A DNA stretch of 41,770 bases from IDS-8 sp040902105 (GCA_040902105.1 JBBDXW010000020.1:1-41770); one strand, 5' to 3'; counted from the stretch's first letter, positions 24,479 to 34,209 are shown. The notes: generated from the sequence alone by a model not told the origin. Numbers and translations: made by a program.

Positions 24479-26224
24479 CTACGGCTGGCCGGCGGTGGCA
24501 ACTGGCGGATCGATGACTTTTGACACACCGCGATTACGCGGATCGGATGCCGGGATCAGCCGCTCGCCGTCGCGCCAGATGATCTGCATGTCGCCGAACT
24601 CCCATCGGTGCGGTTCAGCGCGATAGCCTCGATCGGCCAGCGCCGAGATTGTTTCTTCGGGCAGCGGACGTCCCGGGCTGTACGTGATCAGATCCGGCGG
24701 CAGCAGCTGATGGTGAAAACGGGTCGCGCCTACCGCCTCGGCGGGTGTCATGCCGAAGTCGACGATATTGACGATGGTCTGGAACACCGACGTGAAAATG
24801 GTCGTGCCGCCGGGCGTGCCGGCGACCATCGCGACTTCATTGTCTTTGAGCAACAGGGTCGGTGACATGGAGGACAGCATGCGCTTGCCGGGCTGAATTT
24901 CATTCGCCTGGCTGCCTGTTACGCCGTACGTGTTCGGCACACCCGGCTTGACACTGAAATCGTCCATCTCGTCATTCAGGAGAAAGCCGGCACCTTCCAC
25001 GACGACACCGCTGCCAAAGGGAATGTTGAGCGTATAGGTGTTGGAGACGGCGTTGCCCCATTGATCGACGATCGAGTAGTGCGTCGTGTCGGGCGATTCG
25101 ATGCCCGGGCCGGCCGCGACAACGGTAGAGATGCTTTCCGGATCGACTTCCTCTGCTCGTTGCATCATGTACTCTTCGCTCATCAGACGGTTGATGCGCG
25201 TGTCGACGTAGTCGGGATCGCCGAGATACTCCGCGCGATCGGCGAAGACGCGCTTCTCGATCTCCGCGACGAGATGTATGTATTGCGGCGAGTTGTGCGC
25301 AAGCCCTTCGAACTCGTGATCGAGGTAGTCTTTGATCTTGAGGAGCTGAATAACGGCGAAACCACCCGAGCTTGGAAGCGGCGCCGACAACACTTCGTAA
25401 CCGCGCCATTCGGCACGCAACGGTTCGCGCCAAACGGCTTTGTAGTTCGCGAGATCGTCCAGTGAGATCAGGCCGTCGCCGCGTTCCATTTCGGCAACAA
25501 TGAGCTTTGCGGTTTCGCCCGCATAAAAACCCTCAGGCCCGTGCTCCGCGATGCGCCCGAGCGTCGCGGCCAATTCCGGCTGCCTGAACAACTCCCCGGC
25601 TTCCAGGTTACCGAAGTACTTGTCGAAGTTGGTCTTGCCACCGTACCACTCCTGCATCGTTTTCATGCCGTTGCCCAGGGATTCGGGAACGACAAATCCT
25701 TCTTCGGCAAGCCGTACCGACGGCATCACGAGGTCTTTCCACGGCAGTGTGCCGTAACGCTGATGCGCCGCCCAGAATCCCGCAACGGTGCCGGGCACAC
25801 CGATAGCCTCGTGCCCGACAAGGCTGGCATTCGGGATGACCTCGCCATTTTCATCCAGATACATGTCGCGAGTCGCTGCAAGTGGCGCCGTTTCCCGATA
25901 ATCGACGAACGTGTTTTCGCCGTTCATATGCATCAGCATGAAGCCGCCGCCGCCGATGTTGCCTGCCTCCGGATAGGTCACTGCCAGCGCAAAACCCGCC
26001 GCAATGGCGGCGTCGACCGCGTTGCCGCCGGCCTTCAATATCGCTTCGCTGACCTCCGCTCCGTAGCGGTCCGGCATGGCAACCGCCGCCTGCCGGATCG
26101 CTTCGACGCGGGCGGGCCGCGCGGCCGACAGCGCAGTCTCGGGGGCATCGGCCGCCCGTGAGCACGCGGCCAGCAGAAGAAAAAGAACGGCTTGAAGCGA
26201 CACAAGCTTGCAGCGCTGCAACAT
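24479..26224 (-). CDS. ggt: Gamma-glutamyltransferase, lipoprotein type
   Basis: About 581 residues from ATG 26224; a GTG at 26266 would add 14. The N-terminus ends in the lipobox LLAAC, so the mature enzyme is likely anchored to a periplasmic membrane face. The large subunit carries AIAAGFALAVTYPEAGNIGGGGF and the RETAPLAA arginine motif (first quoted piece: AIAAGFALAVTYPEAGNIGG). The autoprocessing nucleophile is the first Thr of DTTHYSIVD, preceding the small subunit, and the GTPGGTTIFTSVFQTIVNI region closes the active site. It cleaves gamma-glutamyl bonds, mainly glutathione, giving glutamate and cysteinylglycine. It ends the minus-strand run that may also include the small frame at 26482-26607. 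Confidence 0.93.
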   Translation of the reverse strand: MLQRCKLVSLQAVLFLLLAACSRAADAPETALSAARPARVEAIRQAAVAMPDRYGAEVSEAILKAGGNAVDAAIAAGFALAVTYPEAGNIGGGGFMLMHMNGENTFVDYRETAPLAATRDMYLDENGEVIPNASLVGHEAIGVPGTVAGFWAAHQRYGTLPWKDLVMPSVRLAEEGFVVPESLGNGMKTMQEWYGGKTNFDKYFGNLEAGELFRQPELAATLGRIAEHGPEGFYAGETAKLIVAEMERGDGLISLDDLANYKAVWREPLRAEWRGYEVLSAPLPSSGGFAVIQLLKIKDYLDHEFEGLAHNSPQYIHLVAEIEKRVFADRAEYLGDPDYVDTRINRLMSEEYMMQRAEEVDPESISTVVAAGPGIESPDTTHYSIVDQWGNAVSNTYTLNIPFGSGVVVEGAGFLLNDEMDDFSVKPGVPNTYGVTGSQANEIQPGKRMLSSMSPTLLLKDNEVAMVAGTPGGTTIFTSVFQTIVNIVDFGMTPAEAVGATRFHHQLLPPDLITYSPGRPLPEETISALADRGYRAEPHRWEFGDMQIIWRDGERLIPASDPRNRGVSKVIDPPVATAGQP

Positions 26225-26388
26225 TTTGGACGGTCTCGCAGACAGGAAACGCGGGCATTCTTCCACAGTTTGCGCTGCTTGTCGTCCTGCGCGCGCTGTA
26301 TGAACGGGTACCGGTAGATTTGTATCGTGTCGATGGTTTGCTGCAGCTGTTGCCGTTCATCCTCGCTGAGGTCGAATTCGCGCATCAT
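26035..26388 (-). other. Open frame of doubtful coding value before ggt
   Basis: The first 43 codons from ATG 26388 give a protein-like acidic/polar sequence (FDLSEDERQQLQQTIDTIQ), but the rest overlaps ggt in another frame and becomes Arg/Pro-rich nonsense-like. It may be a small gene fragment truncated by the arrival of ggt, or chance. I would not annotate it as a gene without homologues. Confidence 0.2.
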
Positions 26389-26481
26389 GCTTTCGGCCGG
26401 CTGCGGATTCGATTGAGCGACGCGCTGGATGTGATAATGCGACAGCTTGTTGCGGATCCCGCTGCGACATCGTCCTAGCAA

Positions 26482-26607
26482 TCATGCTGAAGCCTGTTGC
26501 CTTTGCCCGGAGTTCGGCAGCGGAATCAGGCCGTGCTGAAAGGCTGCAATCGTCGCGGCGGCTCCGAGAATGAAACCGGCGGCAGCCATGATGAGGGCTC
26601 GTCCCAT
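26482..26607 (-). CDS. Possible 41-residue single-pass membrane peptide
   Basis: A short frame with ATG at 26607, GGAG 8 bases upstream, and a TGA at 26482-26484. It encodes one hydrophobic segment (ALIMAAAGFILGAAATIAAF) followed by a short polar tail. The same frame stays open beyond the TGA, starting with TTG, towards the ggt start. No known family is recognised. A good ribosome-binding site and a clean membrane helix support it; the small size keeps confidence low. Confidence 0.4.
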   Translation of the reverse strand: MGRALIMAAAGFILGAAATIAAFQHGLIPLPNSGQRQQASA

Positions 26608-26702
26608 CAGAGAAGCTCCGATATCTCAGGGCCTGTATTTACGCCATCTGGGCGCAAAATAACAGCCTGAGCCGCGCCGGCGGGTCCGGGTCTGCGGAAC
26701 GG

Positions 26703-27770
26703 CTACCTGCGGGCGACGGCGCGGTACCAGTTCACTCCGTCACGATCGGTCCGGACGCTGAGCCGTCCCTGATAAAGCAGGTAATGCAGATGTGCCATAG
26801 ATTCGCCCGTTGCCATGATCAGGTTGTTTTCGTTGATCGGGCTCCTGAAGAGGGAAGGAAAGACATCCAGGGCACGTTGTGGCTGCCGGCACAACGTTTC
26901 CAGGTCATCCAGGCAGTCGTGATGTTCGTCGATCAGACTCTGGAGACGTTCGTGCGCGCCGCGAAACGGCTTGCCGTGCGAGGGCAGCACCAGAACATCG
27001 GCCGGAATTTTTTCCTTCATGGCTGCCAGGGACGCAAGCCAGTCCTCCAGCGGATTCGCCGCCGGCTCGGTGGGATAGACACTGACGTTCGAAGAGATCG
27101 TCGGCAAGAGCTGGTCGCCCGAAATCAACACGTTCAATTCAGCGCAAAAAAGACAGGCGTGTTCCGGAGAGTGGCCGCGGCCGACAACGACTTCCCACTC
27201 ACGTTCGCCGATGCGCACCCCGTCTCCGTCTTTCAGGCGCCGATAGCTTTCGGGCAGCGGCGCCACGTACTTGCCGAACATGCCAAACATCTTCTGGTAG
27301 TGCGACATCGCCTCCGGCGGAAAACCCGCGGCGTGATAGAAGCGAATGCCCGCTTCGGGTGTCGGCCGTCCCGTATCGGCCACCAGAATACGACACAGCA
27401 GGTACTCTTCCCGGGGCATCCACAGTTCCACGTTGGATTGCTCCGCCAGCCAGCCTGCGCAGCCGGCATGATCCGGATGCAGATGCGTTGCGATCACCCG
27501 CCTGAGCGGCCGGTTCTGCATCGCGCCGCCGAACGTTTTCTGCCAGACGTTTCGTGTTATTTCCGTAAATACGCCGGTGTCGATGATGGTCCAGCCGTCT
27601 TCGTCCTCCAGCAGCCACAGGTTGATGTGCCCGAGCGCGAACGGCAACGGCATGCGCAGCCAGATGATGCCGGACGCCACCGGCATCGTCTCACCGGCTT
27701 CCGGTCTGTCGGCGAACTCGTATTGAATTTCGTCTTTTATGCGCGTCGCTACCATGAATGGTCGTTCCAT
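26703..27770 (-). CDS. MBL-fold metallo-hydrolase
   Basis: About 355 residues from ATG 27770; ATGs at 27755 and 27881 are possible, but the extra residues from 27881 do not look family-like. The metal-binding motif is THLHPDHAG (H-x-H-x-D-H), with the aspartate of IIDTGVF before it, the later His in GHSPEHACLF, Asp in ISGDQLLP and His in LPSHGKPF, all as in the glyoxalase II/MBL group. A C-terminal helical domain follows, as in hydrolases of thioesters or lactones of about this size. It follows the indolepyruvate oxidoreductase gene on the same strand, and might hydrolyse or detoxify a CoA thioester of the same route; that is inference. Confidence 0.88.
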   Translation of the reverse strand: MERPFMVATRIKDEIQYEFADRPEAGETMPVASGIIWLRMPLPFALGHINLWLLEDEDGWTIIDTGVFTEITRNVWQKTFGGAMQNRPLRRVIATHLHPDHAGCAGWLAEQSNVELWMPREEYLLCRILVADTGRPTPEAGIRFYHAAGFPPEAMSHYQKMFGMFGKYVAPLPESYRRLKDGDGVRIGEREWEVVVGRGHSPEHACLFCAELNVLISGDQLLPTISSNVSVYPTEPAANPLEDWLASLAAMKEKIPADVLVLPSHGKPFRGAHERLQSLIDEHHDCLDDLETLCRQPQRALDVFPSLFRSPINENNLIMATGESMAHLHYLLYQGRLSVRTDRDGVNWYRAVARR

Positions 27771-27893
27771 AAGTTGCCGCAATCCGTAAACAGAGTTCCG
27801 CCTGTCGGCGGCCACCCCTGCCGATCCTTTGGCGCCCCATAGTCGCGCGCTGCGGGCGTAGATGCTGCCGGCGACGATCATCGCGTGCGCAGG

Positions 27894-30800
27894 CTAAGCG
27901 GCCTTGCGCCTGATACTCGTGAAGTCCATGAGCGTCCGTTCGATCTGCGGCCGAACCGTTGCGACCGCCTGCGCTTTCACCGGGCCGTATCCGCGGATTT
28001 CCATGAACAGCTCGATAATTTCCGTGGCGGGAGCAATGTTCGCCGGGTCGAGATGTTGCAGTATAGTGTCGAGGGTCGCTTCGAAATACCGGATCAGTTC
28101 GCGTTCCATGCGGCGTTCTTCGGTAAGTCCAAAGAGGTCGAGTCTCGTGCCGCGCAATCGGCGCATGCCGGACAGCAGCCGGAACAGCGGGATCATCCAC
28201 GCGCCGAATTCGCGTTTTCGCGGGCGGCCGCGCGCGTCGACGCCTTTGTTCAGGATCGGCGGCGCAAGGTGGAACCTGAGCCGGGCCCTGTCGCCGAACT
28301 CGCGCCGGACGCTTTCGAGAAAGCCGGTATCGACGTGCAGCCTGGCGACTTCGTACTCGTCCTTGTAGGCGAGCGTCTTGAAATAGCTGCGCGCGACCGC
28401 GGTCGTGAACGGCAGATCCGGCGGTCCGCGAAACGTTTGCTCCTTCTCGCGCGCTCTGTTCACGAGGTTGCGGTATTTCTCGCTCAGCGCCCGGTTCTGG
28501 TAGCCCTGCAAAAAATCCGCGCGGCGGTCGATGCTCGAGTCCAGCGATTCCTTCGCGGTCGCTGAAGGGGCCTTTACGTCATCCGTGAATGCGGTGACGA
28601 AGTCTGAATCGGCTGCGGCGATGCGGCCCCAGCCGAACGCTTGCCGGTTTTTCTCGACGTCGACGCCGTTCAATTCAATTGCCCGCATGAGTGCGTCGAG
28701 CGATACCGGCACGAGACTGTTCTGCCAGGCAAATCCGAGCATCAGTACGTTTGCGTAGATCGTATTGCCGAGCAGCTTGCCGGCGAGCTGATTGGCGGCG
28801 ATCGTCGACAGGTTTTGCGCGCCGACGACTGCTGCGATGGCATCGACGCGCTCGTTTGCCCTGAGGCTCGCATCGCGGAAGCGTACGAAGTCGGCCGTTG
28901 ACATCTCTGTCGTATTCACGACCGCACGAGTATGCCCGGCTCGGTAGGTGCTGGATGCTTTCGGCGAAGAACTGACGACAAGGTCGCATCCGATCAGCGC
29001 ATCGGCGCGCTCCGTGTCGATACGCACCTGGTTCAGTTGCGCCGGACTTTCGGCGAGCCGGATGTAACTCAGAACGGGCCCGAACTTCTGCGCGAAACCG
29101 GTGAAGTCGAGTACGCTCGCGCCCTTTCCTTCGAGATGCGCCGCCATCGCGATGACGGCACCGACCGTGATGACGCCGGTGCCGCCGACGCCGGTCACCA
29201 GGAGATCGTAGCCGTCGCCGGGATCCGGTTGTTCCGGGGAGTCGAGCGCATCCAGCCTTTCCTGAGGAAACGTCTTGTCGCCGGTGTCTGGCGTTGCCGG
29301 CCTCGCGCCGCCTTCGACGGTGACGAAACTGGGGCAGAAGCCGTTGACACAGGAGAAGTCCTTGTTACAGGTGTTCTGATCGATCTGGCGCTTCCTGCCG
29401 AACGGCGTTTCCTTCGGCACTACCGAAAGGCAGTTCGATTCGACCGAGCAGTCGCCGCACCCCTCGCACACGAGGTCGTTGATAACGACAAACCGATTCG
29501 GGTCTTCGAGCGTGCCGCGCTTGCGGCGACGGCGTTTCTCGGTAGCGCAGGTCTGCGCGTAGATCAGTACCGTAACGCCCGGAATCTCACGCAGTTCACG
29601 CTGCACGGCGTCGAGGTCGCGGCGGTGCGAGATTGTCGTGCCCGGCGGGAAACCGGCTGCCTGGAAGTTCTGGGGCTCATCGGAGACGACGGCGATTCGC
29701 TGGACGCCTTCGGCGCGCACCGAATGCGCGACCATCTCCACCGTCAACGGGCCGTCGACCGGCTGCCCGCCGGTCATGGCGACGGCATCGTTGAACAGGA
29801 TCTTGTAGGTAATGTTGGTTTTTGCCGCCACCGCCTGGCGGATTGCAACCGATCCGGAGTGATAGAACGTGCCGTCGCCAAGGTTCTGGAAGATATGCCT
29901 GCCGCCGTTGAACAGGGAGCGCGTCACCCAGTTGATCCCTTCGCCTCCCATCTGAATCAGGCCGTCGGTGTCACGGTCCATCCAGTTCGCCATGAAATGG
30001 CAGCCGATGCCGGCGAGCGCCTTCGAGCCTTCCGGCAAACGTGTCGAGGTATTGTGCGGACAGCCCGAGCAGAAGTAGGGCGTACGCGCGGCGCCCTCTA
30101 CGGCGATGAGGTTCGAGCCTCCGGACGTAAGGCCTTGCGCACGCGCTCGCAGGTTGAGACCGGGCAAGGCGCTATCGAGGCGCTCCGCAATGATGCCCGC
30201 GATCTGAACCGGCGACAGCTCGCCAATCCAGGGTACGAGCCTGTTCCCGAACTCGTCCTGCTTGCCGACCATGCGTTGCGGTTTACGTCCCGGGTAGTCG
30301 TAAAAATATTCCTTGAACTGGCTTTCGATGATGCCGCGCTTTTCCTCGACGACCAGCACTTCGTGCTTGTCGTGGACAAAATCGAGCGCGGCGTCGTGAG
30401 CAAGCGGCCACACCATGCCGACCTTGTAAACATCGAGGCCGATACGTCGTGCGTCGTTCCGCTCGATACCCATGAGCCGCAACGCCTCCATCACGTCGAG
30501 GTGCCCTTTGCCGGTCGTTACGATGCCGTAGCGCGCATCGCGCGTGCCGAAGATCTTGCGGTCGATCGGATTGGCCGCGGCGAACGCGAGCACGGCGGCC
30601 TTTTTCGCCTCCATGCGTTCCTCGATCTGCGGACCCGGAAAGTCCGGCCAGCGTATGTGCAGGCCGCCGGGAGGCGGTACGAAGTCCGCGGGCCTGACGA
30701 ATTCGGGCAAGGGAGGCAGCTCGACGGACATGGCCGATTCAACGGTTTCGGAGATTGCCTTGAAGCCGACCCACATGCCCGAAAACCGCGACAATGCGAT

Positions 30801-31403
30801 GCCGTAAAGCCCGTATTCCAGATATTCGGCTATGTTGGCGGGATTCAGGTTCGGCATGAACCAGGCGAGGAACACTACGTCCGACTGGTGCGGCATCGAA
30901 GACGAGACACAGCCATGGTCGTCTCCGGCGACCACCAGTACGCCGCCGTGCGGAGAACTGCCGTAAGCGTTGCCGTGTTTCAGCGCGTCGCCGGCGCGAT
31001 CGACACCCGGGCCCTTGCCGTACCAGATGCTGAAAACTCCGTCGACCGTTCTATCGGGATCGGCCTCGACCTGCTGCGTTCCGAGAATAGCCGTCGCCGC
31101 GAGATCCTCGTTGACCGCCGGCAGGAATTCGATGTTGCTCTCGGCGAGAAGCTCGCTTGCCCGCCACAATTCCAGGTCGTACGCGGCCAGCGGAGAGCCG
31201 CGATAGCCGCTGATGAAGCCGGCTGTATTGAGACCGGCAGCCTTGTCGATGCGCCGCTGCACCAGCGGTATGCGCACCAGTGCCTGCGTGCCGGTCAGGA
31301 AAACCCTGCCGGTCTGGCGCCGGTAGCGATCAATCAGTTCGTAGGTATCCTCGGCGGTGCCCGAGGCACCGGACGCATCTTTCAGCGGTGTCGCGGCGAC
31401 CAT
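27894..31403 (-). CDS. Fused indolepyruvate:ferredoxin oxidoreductase (IorA-IorB type)
   Basis: A 1169-residue single-chain 2-oxoacid:ferredoxin oxidoreductase. ATG 31403 has an ideal GGGGAG six bases upstream, better than the GTG at 31430. The alpha-type pyrimidine-binding part comes first (AGLNTAGFISGYRGSPLAAY, to about 430), then the thiamine-diphosphate domain (CSGCPHN near 450, GDGTFYHSG and the Asn of LFNDAVAMTGGQ near 510-545). A ferredoxin-like cluster (CEGCGDCSVESNC near 650, plus three later Cys) and the IorB/gamma domain (TGVGGTGVITVGAV near 740) follow. The reaction is arylpyruvate + CoA + oxidised ferredoxin to arylacetyl-CoA + CO2. The neighbouring paa genes make phenylacetyl-CoA the obvious product. 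Confidence 0.93.
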   Translation of the reverse strand: MVAATPLKDASGASGTAEDTYELIDRYRRQTGRVFLTGTQALVRIPLVQRRIDKAAGLNTAGFISGYRGSPLAAYDLELWRASELLAESNIEFLPAVNEDLAATAILGTQQVEADPDRTVDGVFSIWYGKGPGVDRAGDALKHGNAYGSSPHGGVLVVAGDDHGCVSSSMPHQSDVVFLAWFMPNLNPANIAEYLEYGLYGIALSRFSGMWVGFKAISETVESAMSVELPPLPEFVRPADFVPPPGGLHIRWPDFPGPQIEERMEAKKAAVLAFAAANPIDRKIFGTRDARYGIVTTGKGHLDVMEALRLMGIERNDARRIGLDVYKVGMVWPLAHDAALDFVHDKHEVLVVEEKRGIIESQFKEYFYDYPGRKPQRMVGKQDEFGNRLVPWIGELSPVQIAGIIAERLDSALPGLNLRARAQGLTSGGSNLIAVEGAARTPYFCSGCPHNTSTRLPEGSKALAGIGCHFMANWMDRDTDGLIQMGGEGINWVTRSLFNGGRHIFQNLGDGTFYHSGSVAIRQAVAAKTNITYKILFNDAVAMTGGQPVDGPLTVEMVAHSVRAEGVQRIAVVSDEPQNFQAAGFPPGTTISHRRDLDAVQRELREIPGVTVLIYAQTCATEKRRRRKRGTLEDPNRFVVINDLVCEGCGDCSVESNCLSVVPKETPFGRKRQIDQNTCNKDFSCVNGFCPSFVTVEGGARPATPDTGDKTFPQERLDALDSPEQPDPGDGYDLLVTGVGGTGVITVGAVIAMAAHLEGKGASVLDFTGFAQKFGPVLSYIRLAESPAQLNQVRIDTERADALIGCDLVVSSSPKASSTYRAGHTRAVVNTTEMSTADFVRFRDASLRANERVDAIAAVVGAQNLSTIAANQLAGKLLGNTIYANVLMLGFAWQNSLVPVSLDALMRAIELNGVDVEKNRQAFGWGRIAAADSDFVTAFTDDVKAPSATAKESLDSSIDRRADFLQGYQNRALSEKYRNLVNRAREKEQTFRGPPDLPFTTAVARSYFKTLAYKDEYEVARLHVDTGFLESVRREFGDRARLRFHLAPPILNKGVDARGRPRKREFGAWMIPLFRLLSGMRRLRGTRLDLFGLTEERRMERELIRYFEATLDTILQHLDPANIAPATEIIELFMEIRGYGPVKAQAVATVRPQIERTLMDFTSIRRKAA

Positions 31404-31600
31404 TGCAAACTCCCCTTGTATTCGCGCCACCCTGCGTGAGATCCGGCAGGAAGCAGGGCGGCCGGCCCGTCATCATGGCAGATGCAGGGCGAAACGCGGT
31501 GCCAGAATAGCCCGATTCTCGACGAAAATTCAGTATTTCAAGTCTTTTTTGTCATAAGAATGGGCTAGTATTGCGAATTTGCCGATCAGGTGACGCAACG

Positions 31601-32062
31601 ATGCTGGATCGCAAGGACCGGGCGCTGCTGCAGGCGCTGCAACAGGACAGCCGCCAGACGATGCAACAGCTGGCGGAAAAAGTCGGCATGTCGAGTTCCG
31701 CCTGCTGGCGGCGCGTGCGCAACCTCGAGGAGTCGGGCGTCATCGACCGTTATGCGGTGCTGGTGAACCCGAAAAAGGCCGGATTTTCCCTGTCATCGAT
31801 GACGCTCGTTTCGCTCGCCCGGCATGAAGAAAAGAACGTTGAGAACTTCGTCACGGAAGTGATGCGCCATCCGGAAGTGCTGGAATGTTTCGCGACCAGC
31901 GGTGAGGCCGATTTTCATTTACGGGTCGTCGTCGAGGATATGGACGCCTACAACAAGTTCCTCGACGATTTCATTTTCAGGCTTCCGGGCGTTTCGCAAG
32001 TGCGGTCGAACATCGTCCTGAAGGAAATCAAGACCGATACAGCGTTACCATTCCGCGTTTGA
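31601..32062 (+). CDS. Lrp/AsnC-family transcriptional regulator
   Basis: A 153-residue regulator from ATG 31601 (AGGTGA 7 bases upstream); ten upstream in-frame codons are not family-like. The N-terminal winged helix has LDRKDRALLQALQQDSRQTM and the helix-turn-helix QQLAEKVGMSSSACWRRVRN. The C-terminal RAM domain (about 70-145) would bind an amino acid and drive oligomerisation (VLECFATSGEADFHLRVVVE). It is divergent from the indolepyruvate oxidoreductase with 197 bases between, including an AT-rich tract at 31530-31580. That suggests control of that gene by an aromatic amino acid or its own autoregulation. Confidence 0.92.
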   Translation: MLDRKDRALLQALQQDSRQTMQQLAEKVGMSSSACWRRVRNLEESGVIDRYAVLVNPKKAGFSLSSMTLVSLARHEEKNVENFVTEVMRHPEVLECFATSGEADFHLRVVVEDMDAYNKFLDDFIFRLPGVSQVRSNIVLKEIKTDTALPFRV

Positions 32063-32088
32063 GCGGAGTGCGGTTTCGGACTTGCCGC

Positions 32089-32109
32089 CACCGCGCAGAT
32101 TGCGTGGTG
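32089..32109. terminator. Hairpin between convergent lrp-like and paaZ genes
   Basis: Nine-base arms CACCGCGCA / TGCGTGGTG with one G-T pair and a 3-base loop, midway between two converging stops (32062 and 32120). No T-run follows on either strand, so activity as a bidirectional terminator is plausible but not assured. Confidence 0.4.
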
Positions 32110-32119
32110 AAATCCGGGG

Positions 32120-34171
32120 TCACGCGTTGACGGACGCCCATTGTTCGTCTGTAGCGACCATGGTCAGCACATCGTAGCTGGCGACAATCTCATCGTTCTG
32201 ATTCGTTACTTCGGTGTCCCAGCGCACTTCGCCGTAGCCGGAACCTTCGCGCAAGGTCTTCTGTTTGCAGGTCAGCCTCACTCCGATGGAGTCGCCGTGG
32301 TTGACAGGCTGCGCGAAACGCAAATCGTCCAGTCCGTAGTTTGCGAGCACCGGTCCGAAATCGGGATCGACGAACAGGCCGGCGGCGAACGACACAATCA
32401 GGTATCCGTGCGCAACCCGGCCCTCGAAGAACGGATTCTTCTTCGCCGAGACCTCGTCCATGTGCGCGTAGAATTCGTCGCCCGTGAATTTCGCGAAATG
32501 ATCGATGTCATCGAGCGTGATCGTGCGCGACTCCGTGCGAACGGTGTCGCCGATCTCCAATTGCTCGAAGGTCTTGCGAAAAGGATGAACATTCGCGAGG
32601 TTTTCTGTTGCGCCGCGGATCCAGCGCCGGCCGATGTGGCTTAAGGTCTGGGGCGAGCCTTGCAGCGCAGTGCGCTGCATGTAGTGCAATACGCCGCGTA
32701 CTCCGCCGAGTTCCTCGCCGCCGCCGGCCCGGCCGGGCCCGCCGTGCACGAGATGCGGCAACGGCGAACCGTGTCCGGTCGACTCTGCCGCGCAGTGCCT
32801 GTTTATGACCAGCAGGCGGCCGTGGTACGGAGCGATGCCGAGGACCAGTTCGCGGGCAATGTCGTTGTCGTTGGTGACGATCGAGCCCGCGAGGCTTCCG
32901 TCGCCGAGTCGCGCGAGTTCGATGGCCTCGTCGAGGCTTGTGTATGGCAATACCGTGCTGACCGGTCCGAAGGCTTCGACGGAGTGTACGGATGAGGACG
33001 ACAGGGGACGTTCGCAATAGAGCAGGGTGGGCATGAAAAACGCGCCTTTCCGCACGTCGGCATCGATAACGTCGAATTGGTCGTCATTGCCATACACGAC
33101 TTCAGCGTCGGCAGCGAGGTCTGCAATTCGCGCGCGAACTTCGTTGCGCTGTCCGAGGCTTGCCAGCGCGCCCATATCGACATCGTCGCGTGCCGGGTTA
33201 CCGATGCGCACCTTGCCGAGTTCCGATGCGAGCGTCCGAACGAGGTCGGCGCTCAGCGATGCCGGTGCGATGATGCGCCGGATCGCGGTGCACTTCTGGC
33301 CGGCCTTGCTGATCATCTCCCGCTTGACTTCCTTGATGAAGAGGTCGAACTCGGGTGTGCCAGGCACCGCGTCGGGCCCGAGAATCGATGCATTGAGCGA
33401 ATCGGTCTCGGCAGTGAAGCGCACGGAATGGGCGACCACGCGTGGATGTTGCTGCAGCTTTTCGGCTGTGCTTTTCGAGCCGGTGAACGCCACCGTGTCC
33501 TGACTGATGAGGTGATCGAACAGGTCACCGACGTTGCCGCAGATAAGCTGAATCGCTCCTTCCGGCAAGATCGCCGATGCGACGATGCGCCGGACCATGG
33601 CTTCCGTGAGGTAAGACGTACTCGAGGCCGGCTTTACGATGGCGGGCACGCCCGCGAGGATCGTCGTGGCGAGCTTTTCCAGCATGCCCCAGCAGGGAAA
33701 ATTGAACGCATTTATGTGTACGGCGGCGCCGAGCCGCGGTACGAACACATGCTGCCCGACGAATGTGCCTTTCTTCGAGAGGAATTCAGGGGGACCGTCG
33801 AGATAGACATGATCGTTCGGCATTTCCCGCCGTCCCTTGCTCGCAAAGACAAACAGGGTCGAGATGCCGCCGTCGATATCGATCCAGCTGTCGCTCTTCG
33901 TGGCGCCGGTGTCGGTCGACAATGCATAGAATTCCTTCTTGTGTTCCGAGAGGCATTTGGCAAGCGCCTTCAGCATGTTGGCCCGCTCGTGGAACGTATG
34001 CCGGCGCAGGTTCGGGCCGCCGATTCGGCGCGCATAATCGAGCATCGCCGCGAAATCGAGCCCCACGCTCGACAGCGTCGCAACCGTGCGGCCGTCGACG
34101 GCACTTGGCAGCGCATGTCCTTCGCCGCTCCCGGAGACCCAGGCGCTGCGGGCATAACTCTTGAGCATCAT
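32120..34171 (-). CDS. paaZ: PaaZ, oxepin-CoA hydrolase / aldehyde dehydrogenase
   Basis: A 683-residue two-domain enzyme of normal length. The N-terminal aldehyde dehydrogenase (1-510) has catalytic C294 in AGQKCTAIRR and general base E255 in FTAETDSLN. The C-terminal hot-dog MaoC-type hydratase (about 530-683) has the D565/H570 pair in FTGDEFYAHMD. These match C295, E256, D561 and H566 of the E. coli enzyme in spacing. It opens the seven-membered oxepin-CoA ring and oxidises the resulting semialdehyde, avoiding a toxic aldehyde. It is divergent from paaX, and candidate PaaX sites lie in the 137-base gap to the likely paaX start. Confidence 0.96.
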   Translation of the reverse strand: MMLKSYARSAWVSGSGEGHALPSAVDGRTVATLSSVGLDFAAMLDYARRIGGPNLRRHTFHERANMLKALAKCLSEHKKEFYALSTDTGATKSDSWIDIDGGISTLFVFASKGRREMPNDHVYLDGPPEFLSKKGTFVGQHVFVPRLGAAVHINAFNFPCWGMLEKLATTILAGVPAIVKPASSTSYLTEAMVRRIVASAILPEGAIQLICGNVGDLFDHLISQDTVAFTGSKSTAEKLQQHPRVVAHSVRFTAETDSLNASILGPDAVPGTPEFDLFIKEVKREMISKAGQKCTAIRRIIAPASLSADLVRTLASELGKVRIGNPARDDVDMGALASLGQRNEVRARIADLAADAEVVYGNDDQFDVIDADVRKGAFFMPTLLYCERPLSSSSVHSVEAFGPVSTVLPYTSLDEAIELARLGDGSLAGSIVTNDNDIARELVLGIAPYHGRLLVINRHCAAESTGHGSPLPHLVHGGPGRAGGGEELGGVRGVLHYMQRTALQGSPQTLSHIGRRWIRGATENLANVHPFRKTFEQLEIGDTVRTESRTITLDDIDHFAKFTGDEFYAHMDEVSAKKNPFFEGRVAHGYLIVSFAAGLFVDPDFGPVLANYGLDDLRFAQPVNHGDSIGVRLTCKQKTLREGSGYGEVRWDTEVTNQNDEIVASYDVLTMVATDEQWASVNA

Positions 34172-34201
34172 GAATCGGCTTCCTTAGCCCGGGTTACCGG
34201 C

Positions 34202-34209
34202 TTTGTGAT
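34202..34209 (+). promoter_or_regulatory. Candidate PaaX operator 1 (paaZ/paaX gap)
   Basis: TTTGTGAT fits WWTRTGAT, the left part of the PaaX box as I recall it from E. coli (WWTRTGATTCGCGWT). It is followed by CCCGCGA, close to the right part with one extra base. It sits 31 bases upstream of the paaZ start codon. Confidence 0.45.

Noticed and set aside
26784..27842. A 352-codon frame opposite the MBL-fold hydrolase
   Set aside because: Shadow of a gene with an intact metal-binding motif set; Arg/His/Gln-rich sequence without structure.
28932..31439. An 835-codon open frame antisense to the indolepyruvate oxidoreductase gene
   Set aside because: The translation is rich in Arg, Asp and Val with no domain or membrane pattern, and it mirrors a well-supported gene with clear motifs. 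Long antisense frames are expected from GC-rich codon bias.
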